Assembly: GCA_019359725.1 (NCBI GenBank)
Contig: JAHHGR010000005.1
Location: 32,067-96,066 of the forward strand
Direction of reading: 5' to 3'
DNA from: Aphanocapsa lilacina HA4352-LM1
GTDB lineage: Bacteria > Cyanobacteriota > Cyanobacteriia > Gloeobacterales > Gloeobacteraceae
DNA: 64,000 nt
Within the stretch, counting starts at the first letter, position 1; each line of letters opens with the position of its first letter. Below, one piece after another: positions 51,138-58,762 of this stretch. Under the pieces are notes generated by a model. That model worked only from the letters and a program-made list of their open reading frames with translations. It did not search any database and had not been told where the DNA came from. A program made the position numbers and the translations under genes.

Positions 51138-52373
51138 TCAGGATTTGAGCATTTCGGATTTGAGGACGAAGCCGCCTTCGACGACGACCGCATCGCCGGG
51201 CTTGAGGCCGCCGGTCACCTCGACGTATTCGCCGACGCGCGTGCCCAGCTGCACCTCGCGGGGCATAAAGCGCGTCGTCGATTCGCGCAGGAAAACCACT
51301 TGCTTGCCGCCCACGTCGTAGAGGGCCTTATCCGGGACGGCCAGTACCTCGCGGCTGGAGCCGCCCAGGTCGACTTCGGCCTGCACGAGCATACCGGGCT
51401 TGAGCTTGCGATCGCGGTTGGGGATGACCACGCGCACATCGGCGGCGCGGGTCTGGGGGTCGAGCGCCTCGCCGATGCGCACCACCCGCCCCTGCACCTC
51501 GGTATTGCCGAGGCCGCGCACGGTGAAGCGGACGCTGTCGCCCACGTGCAGGCGGCCGAGTTCCGACTGGAAGACCTTGAGCACCACCCAGACTTCCGAA
51601 AGATCGGAGATGGTAAAAAGCGCTTCGCCCGGTTGGACCACCTGGCCGACGCGGGCCTTGCGCAGGATGACCTGGCCGTTGACCGAACTTCTCGCCGAAA
51701 GGCGCGGGGTGATGTCGTTGCCGCGCTGCAGGCGGTTGATTTCTTCTTCGGTGAGGCCAAAAGCGAGAAGCCGCGCCTTCGCAGCCTCGATTGCCGATTG
51801 GGCGCCCGCAAATTCCGATTGGGCGCTGGCCAGTTGGGCCTGGGCTTCCTGCTGTTCTCGTTGGGAGCTGATGCCCCGTCCGGCCAGGTAGGTCTCGCGG
51901 TCGCTCTGGCGCTTGGCGGCGATTAGCCGCGCCTGGGAAGCGAGCAAACTGGCTTTTGCCGAGAGCAAGTCGGCCTTGGCGCCGCCCAGTTCGCTGCTGG
52001 TGAGCACCGCGAGTACCTGTCCCTTGCGCACCGAATCGCCGATGTCGACGTTGATTTGCTGCACGCGCGAACCGACCGGCATCGAGACGGTACCGGAGCG
52101 GGTGGCCGCCTCCTCGACCGAGGCCGGAAAGACCTTGCGCTCGGAGACGCGCCTGCGGCTGACGGTGGCCACCTGAATCGCCTGGTTGCGCACTGCCTCG
52201 GGCGACAGCTCGATGGTCCGCTCGCCGGAGCTTTGGAAGGCCGTCTTGTCTGCCTGGGCGGTATCGGCGGCGGCCGCAGCCTCCTTGGCCTGCTTGTCCG
52301 CCTCCGCTGTAGCGCAGGCGGTGAGCGCAACCGCAGCCAGGGCGGCGGCAAGGAAAATCCGATGGCTTCTCAA
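51138..52373 (-). CDS. RND-type efflux periplasmic adaptor lipoprotein
   Basis: 411 aa. Lipoprotein signal MRSHRIFLAAALAAVALTAC, then a charged spacer, barrel-sandwich hybrid (GSRVQQINVDIGDSVRKGQVLAVLTSSELGGAKADL), a long coiled-coil hairpin with repeated Gln/Ala/Ser, the second lipoyl half (RSSVNGQVILRKARVGQVVQPGEALFTISDLSEVWVVLKVFQSELGRLHVGDSVRF), beta-barrel and membrane-proximal domain. CzcB/CusB type. Start overlaps the TolC-like stop by 4 bp. The pump itself is not adjacent downstream. Confidence 0.9.
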   Translation of the reverse strand: MRSHRIFLAAALAAVALTACATAEADKQAKEAAAAADTAQADKTAFQSSGERTIELSPEAVRNQAIQVATVSRRRVSERKVFPASVEEAATRSGTVSMPVGSRVQQINVDIGDSVRKGQVLAVLTSSELGGAKADLLSAKASLLASQARLIAAKRQSDRETYLAGRGISSQREQQEAQAQLASAQSEFAGAQSAIEAAKARLLAFGLTEEEINRLQRGNDITPRLSARSSVNGQVILRKARVGQVVQPGEALFTISDLSEVWVVLKVFQSELGRLHVGDSVRFTVRGLGNTEVQGRVVRIGEALDPQTRAADVRVVIPNRDRKLKPGMLVQAEVDLGGSSREVLAVPDKALYDVGGKQVVFLRESTTRFMPREVQLGTRVGEYVEVTGGLKPGDAVVVEGGFVLKSEMLKS

Positions 52374-53662
52374 AGGCGTCCTCCGGTAGCGTTTTGCAGC
52401 TGAACGTAGCTGGTGTAGAGATCTGCTTGCGCCTGCAGGAAGGCCGAGCGGGCGTTGAGACCGTCGCGGCGGGCAAGGAGCACTTCGGTCACCCCCGTCT
52501 TGCCGGCGCGAAAACCTTCCTCGACCAGTCCCTGGTTGCGCTCGATAGCCGCGATCGTATCACCTGTGTAGGTCTGGAGCACCCGGCGGGCGGCGTTGTA
52601 GCGGGCGTAGGCCTCCTCGACCTGGGTGCGCAACTCCAGGGCGCGCTGCTCGCGCAGCGCTACTGTCTGGGTGCGGCGGGCCTCGGCGCTAAAAATAGTG
52701 CCCTGGTTGCGGTTGAACAGATTGATAGGTACGCTCAAGCCCGCCACGACGATATTCTCCGGTCCTTCCCGACGGTAGCTCACCAGCGGCGAGAGATTCG
52801 GCAGGGCCTCCGCCTGGGCAAGCTGCACCTGCGCCTCGCTGCGGCGGCGCTCGGTCTCGGAGGCCAGCAGCACCGGGTTGGCTTCGATGACCAACTGGAA
52901 AATGCGCGGCAGTTCCGGTAGTTCGAGCGGAGCGGCGGGCAACGCCGCCTGGGGCTGTACGGGACGCTCGGGCGGCTCGCCGACAGCGACCAGCAAAGCG
53001 GCACGGCTCGCCGCCGCTTCTCCCTCTTGCCTTTCGCGTTGGGCGCGCGAGACGGAGAGCTCCACCTGGGCCAGATTGACGGGGATCAAACTGATATCGC
53101 CGACTTTGTAGCGCTCCTGCAGCGCAGTGAGCGAGCGGGTCGCCAACTGTTCGCGCTCGACGGCGAGCTTGAGGAGTTGCTCGCTGAGCCAAAATTGCGA
53201 ATAGAGGGTGCGAATGCGCAGCTCGAGGCGCAGGCGGGCGGCCTGCAACTGGGCCTGCTCCACCTGAAAGCCCAGCAGCGCCACCTGCTCGCGGGCGGCG
53301 CGCTTTTCGGGCCGGTCGAGTTCTTGGGCGACGGTGACGCCAAACTGCAAGGCAGACGAATCGGCGAGGGTATTGAGGCGCGGACCGGCCTCCAGGGACA
53401 CCCCCGGGTTGAAGCGGCTGGGCAGACGCGAAGTGATCACATCGCCCTGAGCAATGTCGACGCCCGAGCGAAACGATCGCAACTCCGGCGAGACGCTGGA
53501 GGCGCGGTCCACCGCCTCCTCGATGGTGAGCGTCGCGCGCCCGGAGAGCACCGGCGGCTCGGGAACCCCCTGGGCCAGCGCCGCCGTCGGTAGATAACCG
53601 CCTGCCACGCACAGGGCCATCAATACTTCACCCAACCGGCGGCTAACCAAACTCTGGATCAT
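52370..53662 (-). CDS. TolC/CzcC family outer-membrane efflux protein
   Basis: 430 aa from ATG 53662 (MIQSLVSRRLGEVLMALCVAGGYLPTAALAQ). Signal peptide, then two OEP repeats: LTIEEAVDRASSVSPELRSFRSGVDIAQGDVITSRLPSRFNPGVSLEAGPRLN and IFQLVIEANPVLLASETERRRSEAQVQLAQAEALPNLSPLVSYRREGPENIVVAGLSVPINLFNRNQGTI. Long Gln/Arg/Leu helices lie between. Forms the trimeric channel of a tripartite metal or drug exporter with the adaptor gene downstream. Confidence 0.9.
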   Translation of the reverse strand: MIQSLVSRRLGEVLMALCVAGGYLPTAALAQGVPEPPVLSGRATLTIEEAVDRASSVSPELRSFRSGVDIAQGDVITSRLPSRFNPGVSLEAGPRLNTLADSSALQFGVTVAQELDRPEKRAAREQVALLGFQVEQAQLQAARLRLELRIRTLYSQFWLSEQLLKLAVEREQLATRSLTALQERYKVGDISLIPVNLAQVELSVSRAQRERQEGEAAASRAALLVAVGEPPERPVQPQAALPAAPLELPELPRIFQLVIEANPVLLASETERRRSEAQVQLAQAEALPNLSPLVSYRREGPENIVVAGLSVPINLFNRNQGTIFSAEARRTQTVALREQRALELRTQVEEAYARYNAARRVLQTYTGDTIAAIERNQGLVEEGFRAGKTGVTEVLLARRDGLNARSAFLQAQADLYTSYVQLQNATGGRL

Positions 53663-53741
53663 TTCAATTGAGCGCAAGTCTATTGATCAATGTACAGTTG
53701 CCCTGTTTGTTTTACAAGACTTTACATTTGAGCACTTTTGT

Positions 53742-54023
53742 TCATGGCCTCGGCGGTTGCTCCGGGGCTGCCGCTTTGTCTTCGCTGCCGGGGGGCGGCG
53801 TTTGCGGTTGGCTTGGGGTGCCGGGCTGCGGCAGCGGCTTGTGGATGACTTTGACGCCGTCCGGCTTTGGCGGGGGGGGCAGCTGTTGCACATCGACGGT
53901 GCCTGCCGGTGCGACGCTGCCGGCCTCGCCCGGCGTGGGCGTCTGGGCACAGGCGGCCAGTTGAGCGCCAACAACGGCTGCAAAGGCGGTCCAACCGGCC
54001 AGAGAACAGGAGATTCGACCCAT
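53742..54023 (-). CDS. Small proline-rich lipoprotein
   Basis: 93 aa from ATG 54023 (MGRISCSLAGWTAFAAVVGAQLAACAQTPTPGEAG); ATG 54053 is possible. Signal peptide with lipobox LAAC. The mature part is Pro/Gln-rich with GTVDVQQLPPPPKPDGVKVIHKPLPQPGTPSQPQTPPPGSEDK. The stretch VDVQQLPPPPKPDGVKVIHKPLP matches the N-terminal signature of the two large secreted paralogs upstream (VDVRDLPTPRERTQVRVIRRPLA). Separated from them by a strong terminator. Confidence 0.65.
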   Translation of the reverse strand: MGRISCSLAGWTAFAAVVGAQLAACAQTPTPGEAGSVAPAGTVDVQQLPPPPKPDGVKVIHKPLPQPGTPSQPQTPPPGSEDKAAAPEQPPRP

Positions 54024-54061
54024 AGATGGCTGCTTTCTGGTGACGATCCCCATTGTCGTGC

Positions 54062-54101
54062 AAAAAAACAAGCGGCGGACGAACAGCCGTTCGTCCGCCG
54101 C
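54062..54101 (-). terminator. Rho-independent terminator of secreted paralog 1
   Basis: Perfect 13-bp stem gcggcggacgaac / gttcgtccgccgc with a 4-nt loop and, on the minus strand, TTGTTTTTTT. One of the strongest terminators in the window. Confidence 0.9.
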
Positions 54102-54125
54102 GGCGATTCCCAGTTGCGCTTTGGG

Positions 54126-55688
54126 CTAGGGAACCTGGGTCTGGCCGACGAAGGTCTGCCAGAAACCGGAGCCGGTGCGCTTGTACTCGCCATAGATCCA
54201 GATCGAGCGGTTGTCGGGACCGAGGGCGGCCCCGAAGTAGTCGCCCCAGCGCGTACCGGTGTAGGGGGCGCTGCCTGAGACGAGCAGCTTGCTTGCTTCA
54301 AGAACCCCCAGGGGTGCCGAGTTGAGGCGGCTGGTGTAGCGCGCGCTCGGAAACTCGGAACTGCTCGAACGGCCGAAGACGACGATCATGTTGTTGGTGC
54401 TGTCGGTGCGTAGAGCCGGAATGTAAGAATACGAACCCGGCGCTCCGAAGACGATTTGCTGGCGCAACGTCGGGGTGGTGCTGACGTTAGCGATTTCGAC
54501 GACGTTGATGCAGGCGAAGGTGGTCGAACTGCCCGAGAAGCGGCAGCCGGTGGTCGAGGCGGTCCAGATACTGCCGCCGTTTGCCCCGCGCAAGGTGGCA
54601 TCGAGCAGCCGCGTGTCGAGGGTGTCGATGCGGACGGAAGTGCCCTGCTGCACAGCGTCAGGCGGAGTGGAAACCGGCGCGGGCAAAGCCGGAACGGTGC
54701 TCACCGTCGTCAAAGTGGTGCTCGGGGGCAGACCGCCGATTTTGTAGAGCTGGATGCCGTTGTTGCCCCGCAAGGTGACCATGTTGCAGGTGTTGGTGCC
54801 AGTGAGCGAATGCACCGGCTGGATGGTGAAGGCCTGACCGGCGCCGCCGCTCAGCTGAATGTTGCCGAAGCGGTTGAAGGAGGTCGTCGCCCCGGCGGTC
54901 AGTTGGGATTTATTGAGGGCAACGGCGACTGCGCCGTTGTAGACAAAGGTGAACCCGCCCTGCAACCGAAAGTCGTTGGCGGTAATCACCAGCTTGTCGT
55001 TGCAGACGCCCAGGCCCGGGTAGTCGGGCAAATTGCCGTTTTCGGTGACCTGATAGACAAAGTAGGTGCCGTTGGCGCTCGAGGAGGTGGAGACCGCCAC
55101 GAACCAGGCTCCGACATTCACCTGCTGGTCGAAGGCAATCCAGACGGCAAAAAATCGCCCCGAACGGGCGTCGTAGAGCACCTTCGGATCCGATTGGATC
55201 TCGAACTGCGGTGGCACCAGAAAGAAACTGCTCGGGTCGATGAGGCCGCTCAAAGGCGAGCCGCTTTTGCTGTAGACCTGCAAGGCCGCGTTGGTGGCCA
55301 GCAGCACGTCGCTCGGCCCCACGGCGATATGGGGATCGGGTGGTTCGATACCTGAAGCGGAGATTCCCTCGAAGCTCTCGATCAAGTTGGCGGCGGCTTC
55401 GCTTGCCGGCTCGACCGCATCGGCGGCACCCAGGGCGACGTCGCTGGAAGCCAGAGGCTTGACGGCAGGCTCAGCAAAGCGCGCAAGCGGCCTGCGGATC
55501 ACTCGCACCTGGGTGCGCTCCCGCGGCGTCGGCAGATCGCGCACATCCACCAGACCCAGGGGCTCGACGCTGGCGGTGGTCCCCTCGGCAGCGGTCTGCG
55601 CCTCAGCCGAAGCGCCGGTGAACGTCATGACCGCCGCCGCGGCAGCTGCTGTCAGCGATGTCCCCCGCCTTCGCATGTATTTTTGCAT
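54126..55688 (-). CDS. Large secreted protein of unknown function, paralog 1
   Basis: 520 aa from ATG 55688 (MQKYMRRRGTSLTAAAAAAVMTFTGASAEAQ), signal peptide cut after AEA/Q. An N-terminal Pro/Arg segment with VDVRDLPTPRERTQVRVIRRPLARF is followed by EAAANLIESFEGISASGIEPPDPHIAVGPSDVLLATNAALQVYSKSGSPLSGLI, FEIQSDPKVLYDARSGRFFAVWIAFDQ..., NLPDYPGLGVCNDKLVITANDFR, GNIQLSGGAGQAFTIQPVHSLTGTNTCNMVTLRGNNGIQLYKIGG and a C-terminal WGDYFGAALGPDNRSIWIYGEYKRTG. Propeller-like repeats of DPKVLYDARSGRFFAVW type occur in secreted bacterial proteins of unknown role. Only two or three Cys pairs. Confidence 0.7.
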   Translation of the reverse strand: MQKYMRRRGTSLTAAAAAAVMTFTGASAEAQTAAEGTTASVEPLGLVDVRDLPTPRERTQVRVIRRPLARFAEPAVKPLASSDVALGAADAVEPASEAAANLIESFEGISASGIEPPDPHIAVGPSDVLLATNAALQVYSKSGSPLSGLIDPSSFFLVPPQFEIQSDPKVLYDARSGRFFAVWIAFDQQVNVGAWFVAVSTSSSANGTYFVYQVTENGNLPDYPGLGVCNDKLVITANDFRLQGGFTFVYNGAVAVALNKSQLTAGATTSFNRFGNIQLSGGAGQAFTIQPVHSLTGTNTCNMVTLRGNNGIQLYKIGGLPPSTTLTTVSTVPALPAPVSTPPDAVQQGTSVRIDTLDTRLLDATLRGANGGSIWTASTTGCRFSGSSTTFACINVVEIANVSTTPTLRQQIVFGAPGSYSYIPALRTDSTNNMIVVFGRSSSSEFPSARYTSRLNSAPLGVLEASKLLVSGSAPYTGTRWGDYFGAALGPDNRSIWIYGEYKRTGSGFWQTFVGQTQVP

Positions 55689-55798
55689 ACCCACACCTGA
55701 CCAGAAATCTACGTGGGTGAGCATACAGTATCTCGATCCCCAAAAGAACGGTGCATGCTCCTACCGCAATTGAATAGGTCCGATTGTGACACACAAAT

Positions 55799-55825
55799 AA
55801 AGGCTCCGAGCCTGGGGGAGCCTTT
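55799..55825 (-). terminator. Terminator of secreted paralog 2
   Basis: Stem aaaggctcc / ggagccttt (9 bp), 9-nt loop, followed on the minus strand by ATTTGTGT. It lies about 70 bp past the stop of paralog 2 and before paralog 1. Confidence 0.65.
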
Positions 55826-55839
55826 GTGAATAATTATTG

Positions 55840-55891
55840 CTGCAGGTCACCCGCGGCCAACCCCTGAAATTGCGCCTCGGGTGACCTGCAG
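55840..55891. repeat. 14-bp inverted repeat just after paralog 2
   Basis: ctgcaggtcacccg (55840-55853) and cgggtgacctgcag (55878-55891), exact, 24-nt loop, starting 5 bp beyond the stop of paralog 2. It may be the first half of a two-hairpin transcript end. Confidence 0.6.
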
Positions 55892-55895
55892 TCGG

Positions 55896-57467
55896 CTAGG
55901 GAACCTGGGTCTGGCCGACGCGGGTGTGCCAGAGGCTGGAGCCAGTGCGCTTGTACTCGCCGTAGATCCAGATCGAGCGGTTGTCGGTCGGATCAAGGGC
56001 GGCGCCGAAGTAGTCGCCCCAGCGGGTGCCGGTGTAGGCGGCGCTGCCGCCAATCAGCGGGACGCTCGATTCAAGGGTGTTGAGGGCGGCCGCATTGAGG
56101 TGGCTGGTGTAGCGCACGCCCGGAAACTCGGAGCTGCCCGAGCGCGAAAAGACGACGGTCATGTTGTTGGCGCTGTCGGTGCGCAGAGCCGGGAAGTAGT
56201 AGTAGAGCCCCGAGGCGCCGAAGACAATCTGTTGGCGGCGCGAAGGGGAGCCCCCATCCACGTTCGACAGTTCGACGACGTTGATGCAGGTATAGGTAGT
56301 CGAGCTGCCCGAGAAGCGGCAGCCGGTGTTCGATGAAGTCCAGATGCTGCCGCCGTTGACTCCCCGGTAGGTGGCATCGAGCAGGCGGGTGTCGCCGGTA
56401 TCGACCCGGCGGGTGGTGCCGGGTTGGGTCGCATCCACCGGGGTGGTGACGGCCGTGGTCAGCGACGGCACGGTGGTGGAGGTGCTGAGGGTGGCGCTCG
56501 GGGGCAGGCCGTTAATTTTGTAGAGCTGGATGCCGTTGGTGCCGCGCAGGCTGACCATATTGCAGCTGCTGGTGCTGGTCAGCGATTGGGCGGGCTGGAT
56601 AGTAAAGGCCTGACCGGCACCGCCGCTCAGTTGAATATTGCCGAAGCGGTTGAGCGAGACGCTGCTGCCTGAGGTCAGTTGCGACTTGTTGAGCGCCACG
56701 GCCACCGCCCCGGTAAAGCTGAAACCGCCGAAGCCCGCCGGTCGAAAGTCGTTGGTGGTGATCACCAGTTTGTCGCTGCAGATGCCCAAGCCCGGGTAGT
56801 CGGGCAGGTTGCCCGTCTCGTTAATCTGGTAGCGAAAGAAGGTGCCCGAGGCGCTCGAAGAAGTGGAGACCGCCACGAACCAGGCGCCCAGGTTGGCCTG
56901 CTGATCAAAGGCAATCCAGACGGCGAAAAACCGTCCCGAGGCGGCGTCGTAGAGTACCTTCGGATCCGACTGGATTTCAAATTGCGACGGCACCCCGAAG
57001 AAACTGCTCGGGCTGAGCAGGCCGGTGATGGACGAGCCGCTTTTGTTGTAGACCCGCAGGCCCGCGTTGGTGGCCAGCAAGACCTCGCTGGGGCCGACTG
57101 CGACGTGCGGATCGGGCGGTTCGAGGTTGGACGCTTCGATGCCTTCGAAGTTGAACAGCAAATTGGCCGCCGCTTCGGAGAACGGCTCCGCCGTCTCACC
57201 TTGGCTGGCAAATGGTACGTCGGCGGTGGCGAGGGGGGCAGGACGCTTCTGGCCTGAAAGTTTAGAAAGGGGTCTGCGGATAATCCGGATCGTTTCGCGC
57301 GCTTCGGGTTCGGGAATGGAGCGCACATCGACCATACCCAAAGGTTCGACCGTGGCGGTCGACACGTCGCTTACTTGGGCGCGGGCCATGCCGGCGGCTA
57401 GCGTCAGTACCAATGCACAGCTCACCACGCCCAGCGCCGCCCTGAACGGTCCATGTATTTTTTGCAT
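55896..57467 (-). CDS. Large secreted protein of unknown function, paralog 2
   Basis: 523 aa from ATG 57467 (MQKIHGPFRAALGVVSCALVLTLAAGMARAQ). Same domain order as paralog 1: VDVRSIPEPEARETIRIIRRPLSKL, EAAANLLFNFEGIEASNLEPPDPHVAVGPSEVLLATNAGLRVYNKSGSSITGLL, DPKVLYDAASGRFFAVWIAFDQQANLGAWFVAVSTSSSAS, NLPDYPGLGICSDKLVITTNDFR, CNMVSLRGTNGIQLYKINGLPPSATL and WGDYFGAALDPTDNRSIWIYGEYKRTG. High identity by eye along the full length shows a local tandem duplication. Function unknown. Confidence 0.7.
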   Translation of the reverse strand: MQKIHGPFRAALGVVSCALVLTLAAGMARAQVSDVSTATVEPLGMVDVRSIPEPEARETIRIIRRPLSKLSGQKRPAPLATADVPFASQGETAEPFSEAAANLLFNFEGIEASNLEPPDPHVAVGPSEVLLATNAGLRVYNKSGSSITGLLSPSSFFGVPSQFEIQSDPKVLYDAASGRFFAVWIAFDQQANLGAWFVAVSTSSSASGTFFRYQINETGNLPDYPGLGICSDKLVITTNDFRPAGFGGFSFTGAVAVALNKSQLTSGSSVSLNRFGNIQLSGGAGQAFTIQPAQSLTSTSSCNMVSLRGTNGIQLYKINGLPPSATLSTSTTVPSLTTAVTTPVDATQPGTTRRVDTGDTRLLDATYRGVNGGSIWTSSNTGCRFSGSSTTYTCINVVELSNVDGGSPSRRQQIVFGASGLYYYFPALRTDSANNMTVVFSRSGSSEFPGVRYTSHLNAAALNTLESSVPLIGGSAAYTGTRWGDYFGAALDPTDNRSIWIYGEYKRTGSSLWHTRVGQTQVP

Positions 57468-57692
57468 ACCCGCTCCTGCTAAATTTTGGCTTGGGAAAGC
57501 ATACCGCATTCGCTGTTTGTTCGGCACATGAATTTTTTAAAGTAAAGTATGTTTGCTGCCCAAATGCCTGTAAAACAACTGCTCTGTATAAAATGCTACT
57601 TTCTTAAGCAAAATCAGGGCGGCATCGGCCGAGACGAAAATACCAGTCAATTTCCCTGTGCAGCTTCGCCGAAAGCGGCTGATCCGGATGCG
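57468..57692. other. Intergenic region upstream of paralog 2
   Basis: 225 bp, AT-rich in its left half (aattttttaaagtaaagtatg), consistent with the promoter of the secreted paralog on the minus strand. No gene recognised; the plus-strand ORF is an antisense shadow of the PPC-domain gene. Confidence 0.45.
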
Positions 57693-58724
57693 TCAGCTTT
57701 CGGCATCCGCTTCCTCCAGGGAGGCAGAAAGGTTGAGAGTATAAGCGCCTTCCTTGCGGGAATCGCGCTCGATGTGCAGATAGTAAACCCCAGCTTCGAG
57801 GGTGCGGCCCAGGGTGTCGCCAAAATCGGTGCGGTCGCTGCGCTCCAGACGTTCGCCGTTGCGGTTGAGCAGCGAAGCGTGGGCTACCCGTCCTTCGAGC
57901 ATCAGGTTGAGGCGGCTTTCAGAAGCCAGTTCGAAGCGAAAAAAATCTTCTTCGTCGGCGCTGCCCACCCAGTCTTTGAAGTTTTGCGCCTCGCCCAAGG
58001 TGCCGACATCGGTGGCGGTGCTGAGCGTATCGTCGCCGGGTCGCGAATCGATCGCGCTTGCTGTGAGCATCAAGTTGTAGGTGCCCACGCGCCTGCGGCT
58101 GCCGCGTACCCAGGCATAGTAGGTGCCCGCCTTCAAACTGCGGTCGATGGCCACACCGGCGGGGCCGCGCTCGGAGGTGAGGATCTCTTTGCCGCTCGCA
58201 TCCAGGATGGCGGCGGCGGCGGCTGTGCCGTCCGCGAGCACCTGCACCGTGCTGGGGCCGTTCAGGGTGAAGCGGTAGAAATCCTGACGATCGATGGGTT
58301 TGGTCTCGCCGCGGAGGGGCTGTTTGCCGTCAAGATTGGCAACGGCGATGGCCGTCGCCAGGCTGTTGCCCTGGCTGTCGGACTGCAGGGTGGCCAGATC
58401 CGCTTCGTGCTCTTCGGGCGGTGGCGGCGGTGGCGGAACAACCCCCAGGCGATCCGTCGGCTTTGGGTCGGGCCGAGAACTCGCCTGCAGACCGCCGTCG
58501 GCGTCTTCGCAGGTGGCGTTGACCACCCGGCACAGTTGCAAAAACACCTGGCCCGCCACCGGCAGTTTGACCAGCGACGGCCCGGCCCAGTTGAGCAATA
58601 GACCCAGGCCCACCGTAGCCGTCAGCCCGGTACCCGCTCGAAACCACAGCTGCTCGTCGATTCGCTTTTTGACCACAGGCTGTCCACTCCCCCGCGCGGA
58701 AGCGCCCGGCGCGCCACTAGCCAC
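57693..58724 (-). CDS. Membrane-anchored protein with two pre-peptidase C-terminal (PPC) domains
   Basis: 343 aa. One membrane segment near residues 31-56 (AGTGLTATVGLGLLLNWAGPSLVKLPVAG), a Pro-rich linker (LGVVPPPPPPPEEHEA), then two beta-sandwich PPC domains: NSLATAIAVANLDGKQPLRGETKPIDRQDFYRFTLNGPSTVQVLADG...AGTYYAWVRGSRRRVGTYNLML and DTLSTATDVGTLGEAQNFKDWVGSADEEDFFRFELASESRLNLMLEGR...AGVYYLHIERDSRKEGAYTLNL. The DxxDFYRF/ EDFFRF motifs are the PPC hallmark. No protease domain is attached, so it probably acts as an envelope binding module. Confidence 0.8.
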   Translation of the reverse strand: MASGAPGASARGSGQPVVKKRIDEQLWFRAGTGLTATVGLGLLLNWAGPSLVKLPVAGQVFLQLCRVVNATCEDADGGLQASSRPDPKPTDRLGVVPPPPPPPEEHEADLATLQSDSQGNSLATAIAVANLDGKQPLRGETKPIDRQDFYRFTLNGPSTVQVLADGTAAAAAILDASGKEILTSERGPAGVAIDRSLKAGTYYAWVRGSRRRVGTYNLMLTASAIDSRPGDDTLSTATDVGTLGEAQNFKDWVGSADEEDFFRFELASESRLNLMLEGRVAHASLLNRNGERLERSDRTDFGDTLGRTLEAGVYYLHIERDSRKEGAYTLNLSASLEEADAES

Positions 58725-58762
58725 AGGTTAGCTCACCGCACCGACTGCGCGTCAGACCTTGC

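Noticed and set aside
50490-51926. 478-aa plus-strand ORF
   Set aside because: Spans three minus-strand genes with clear families; a high-GC shadow.
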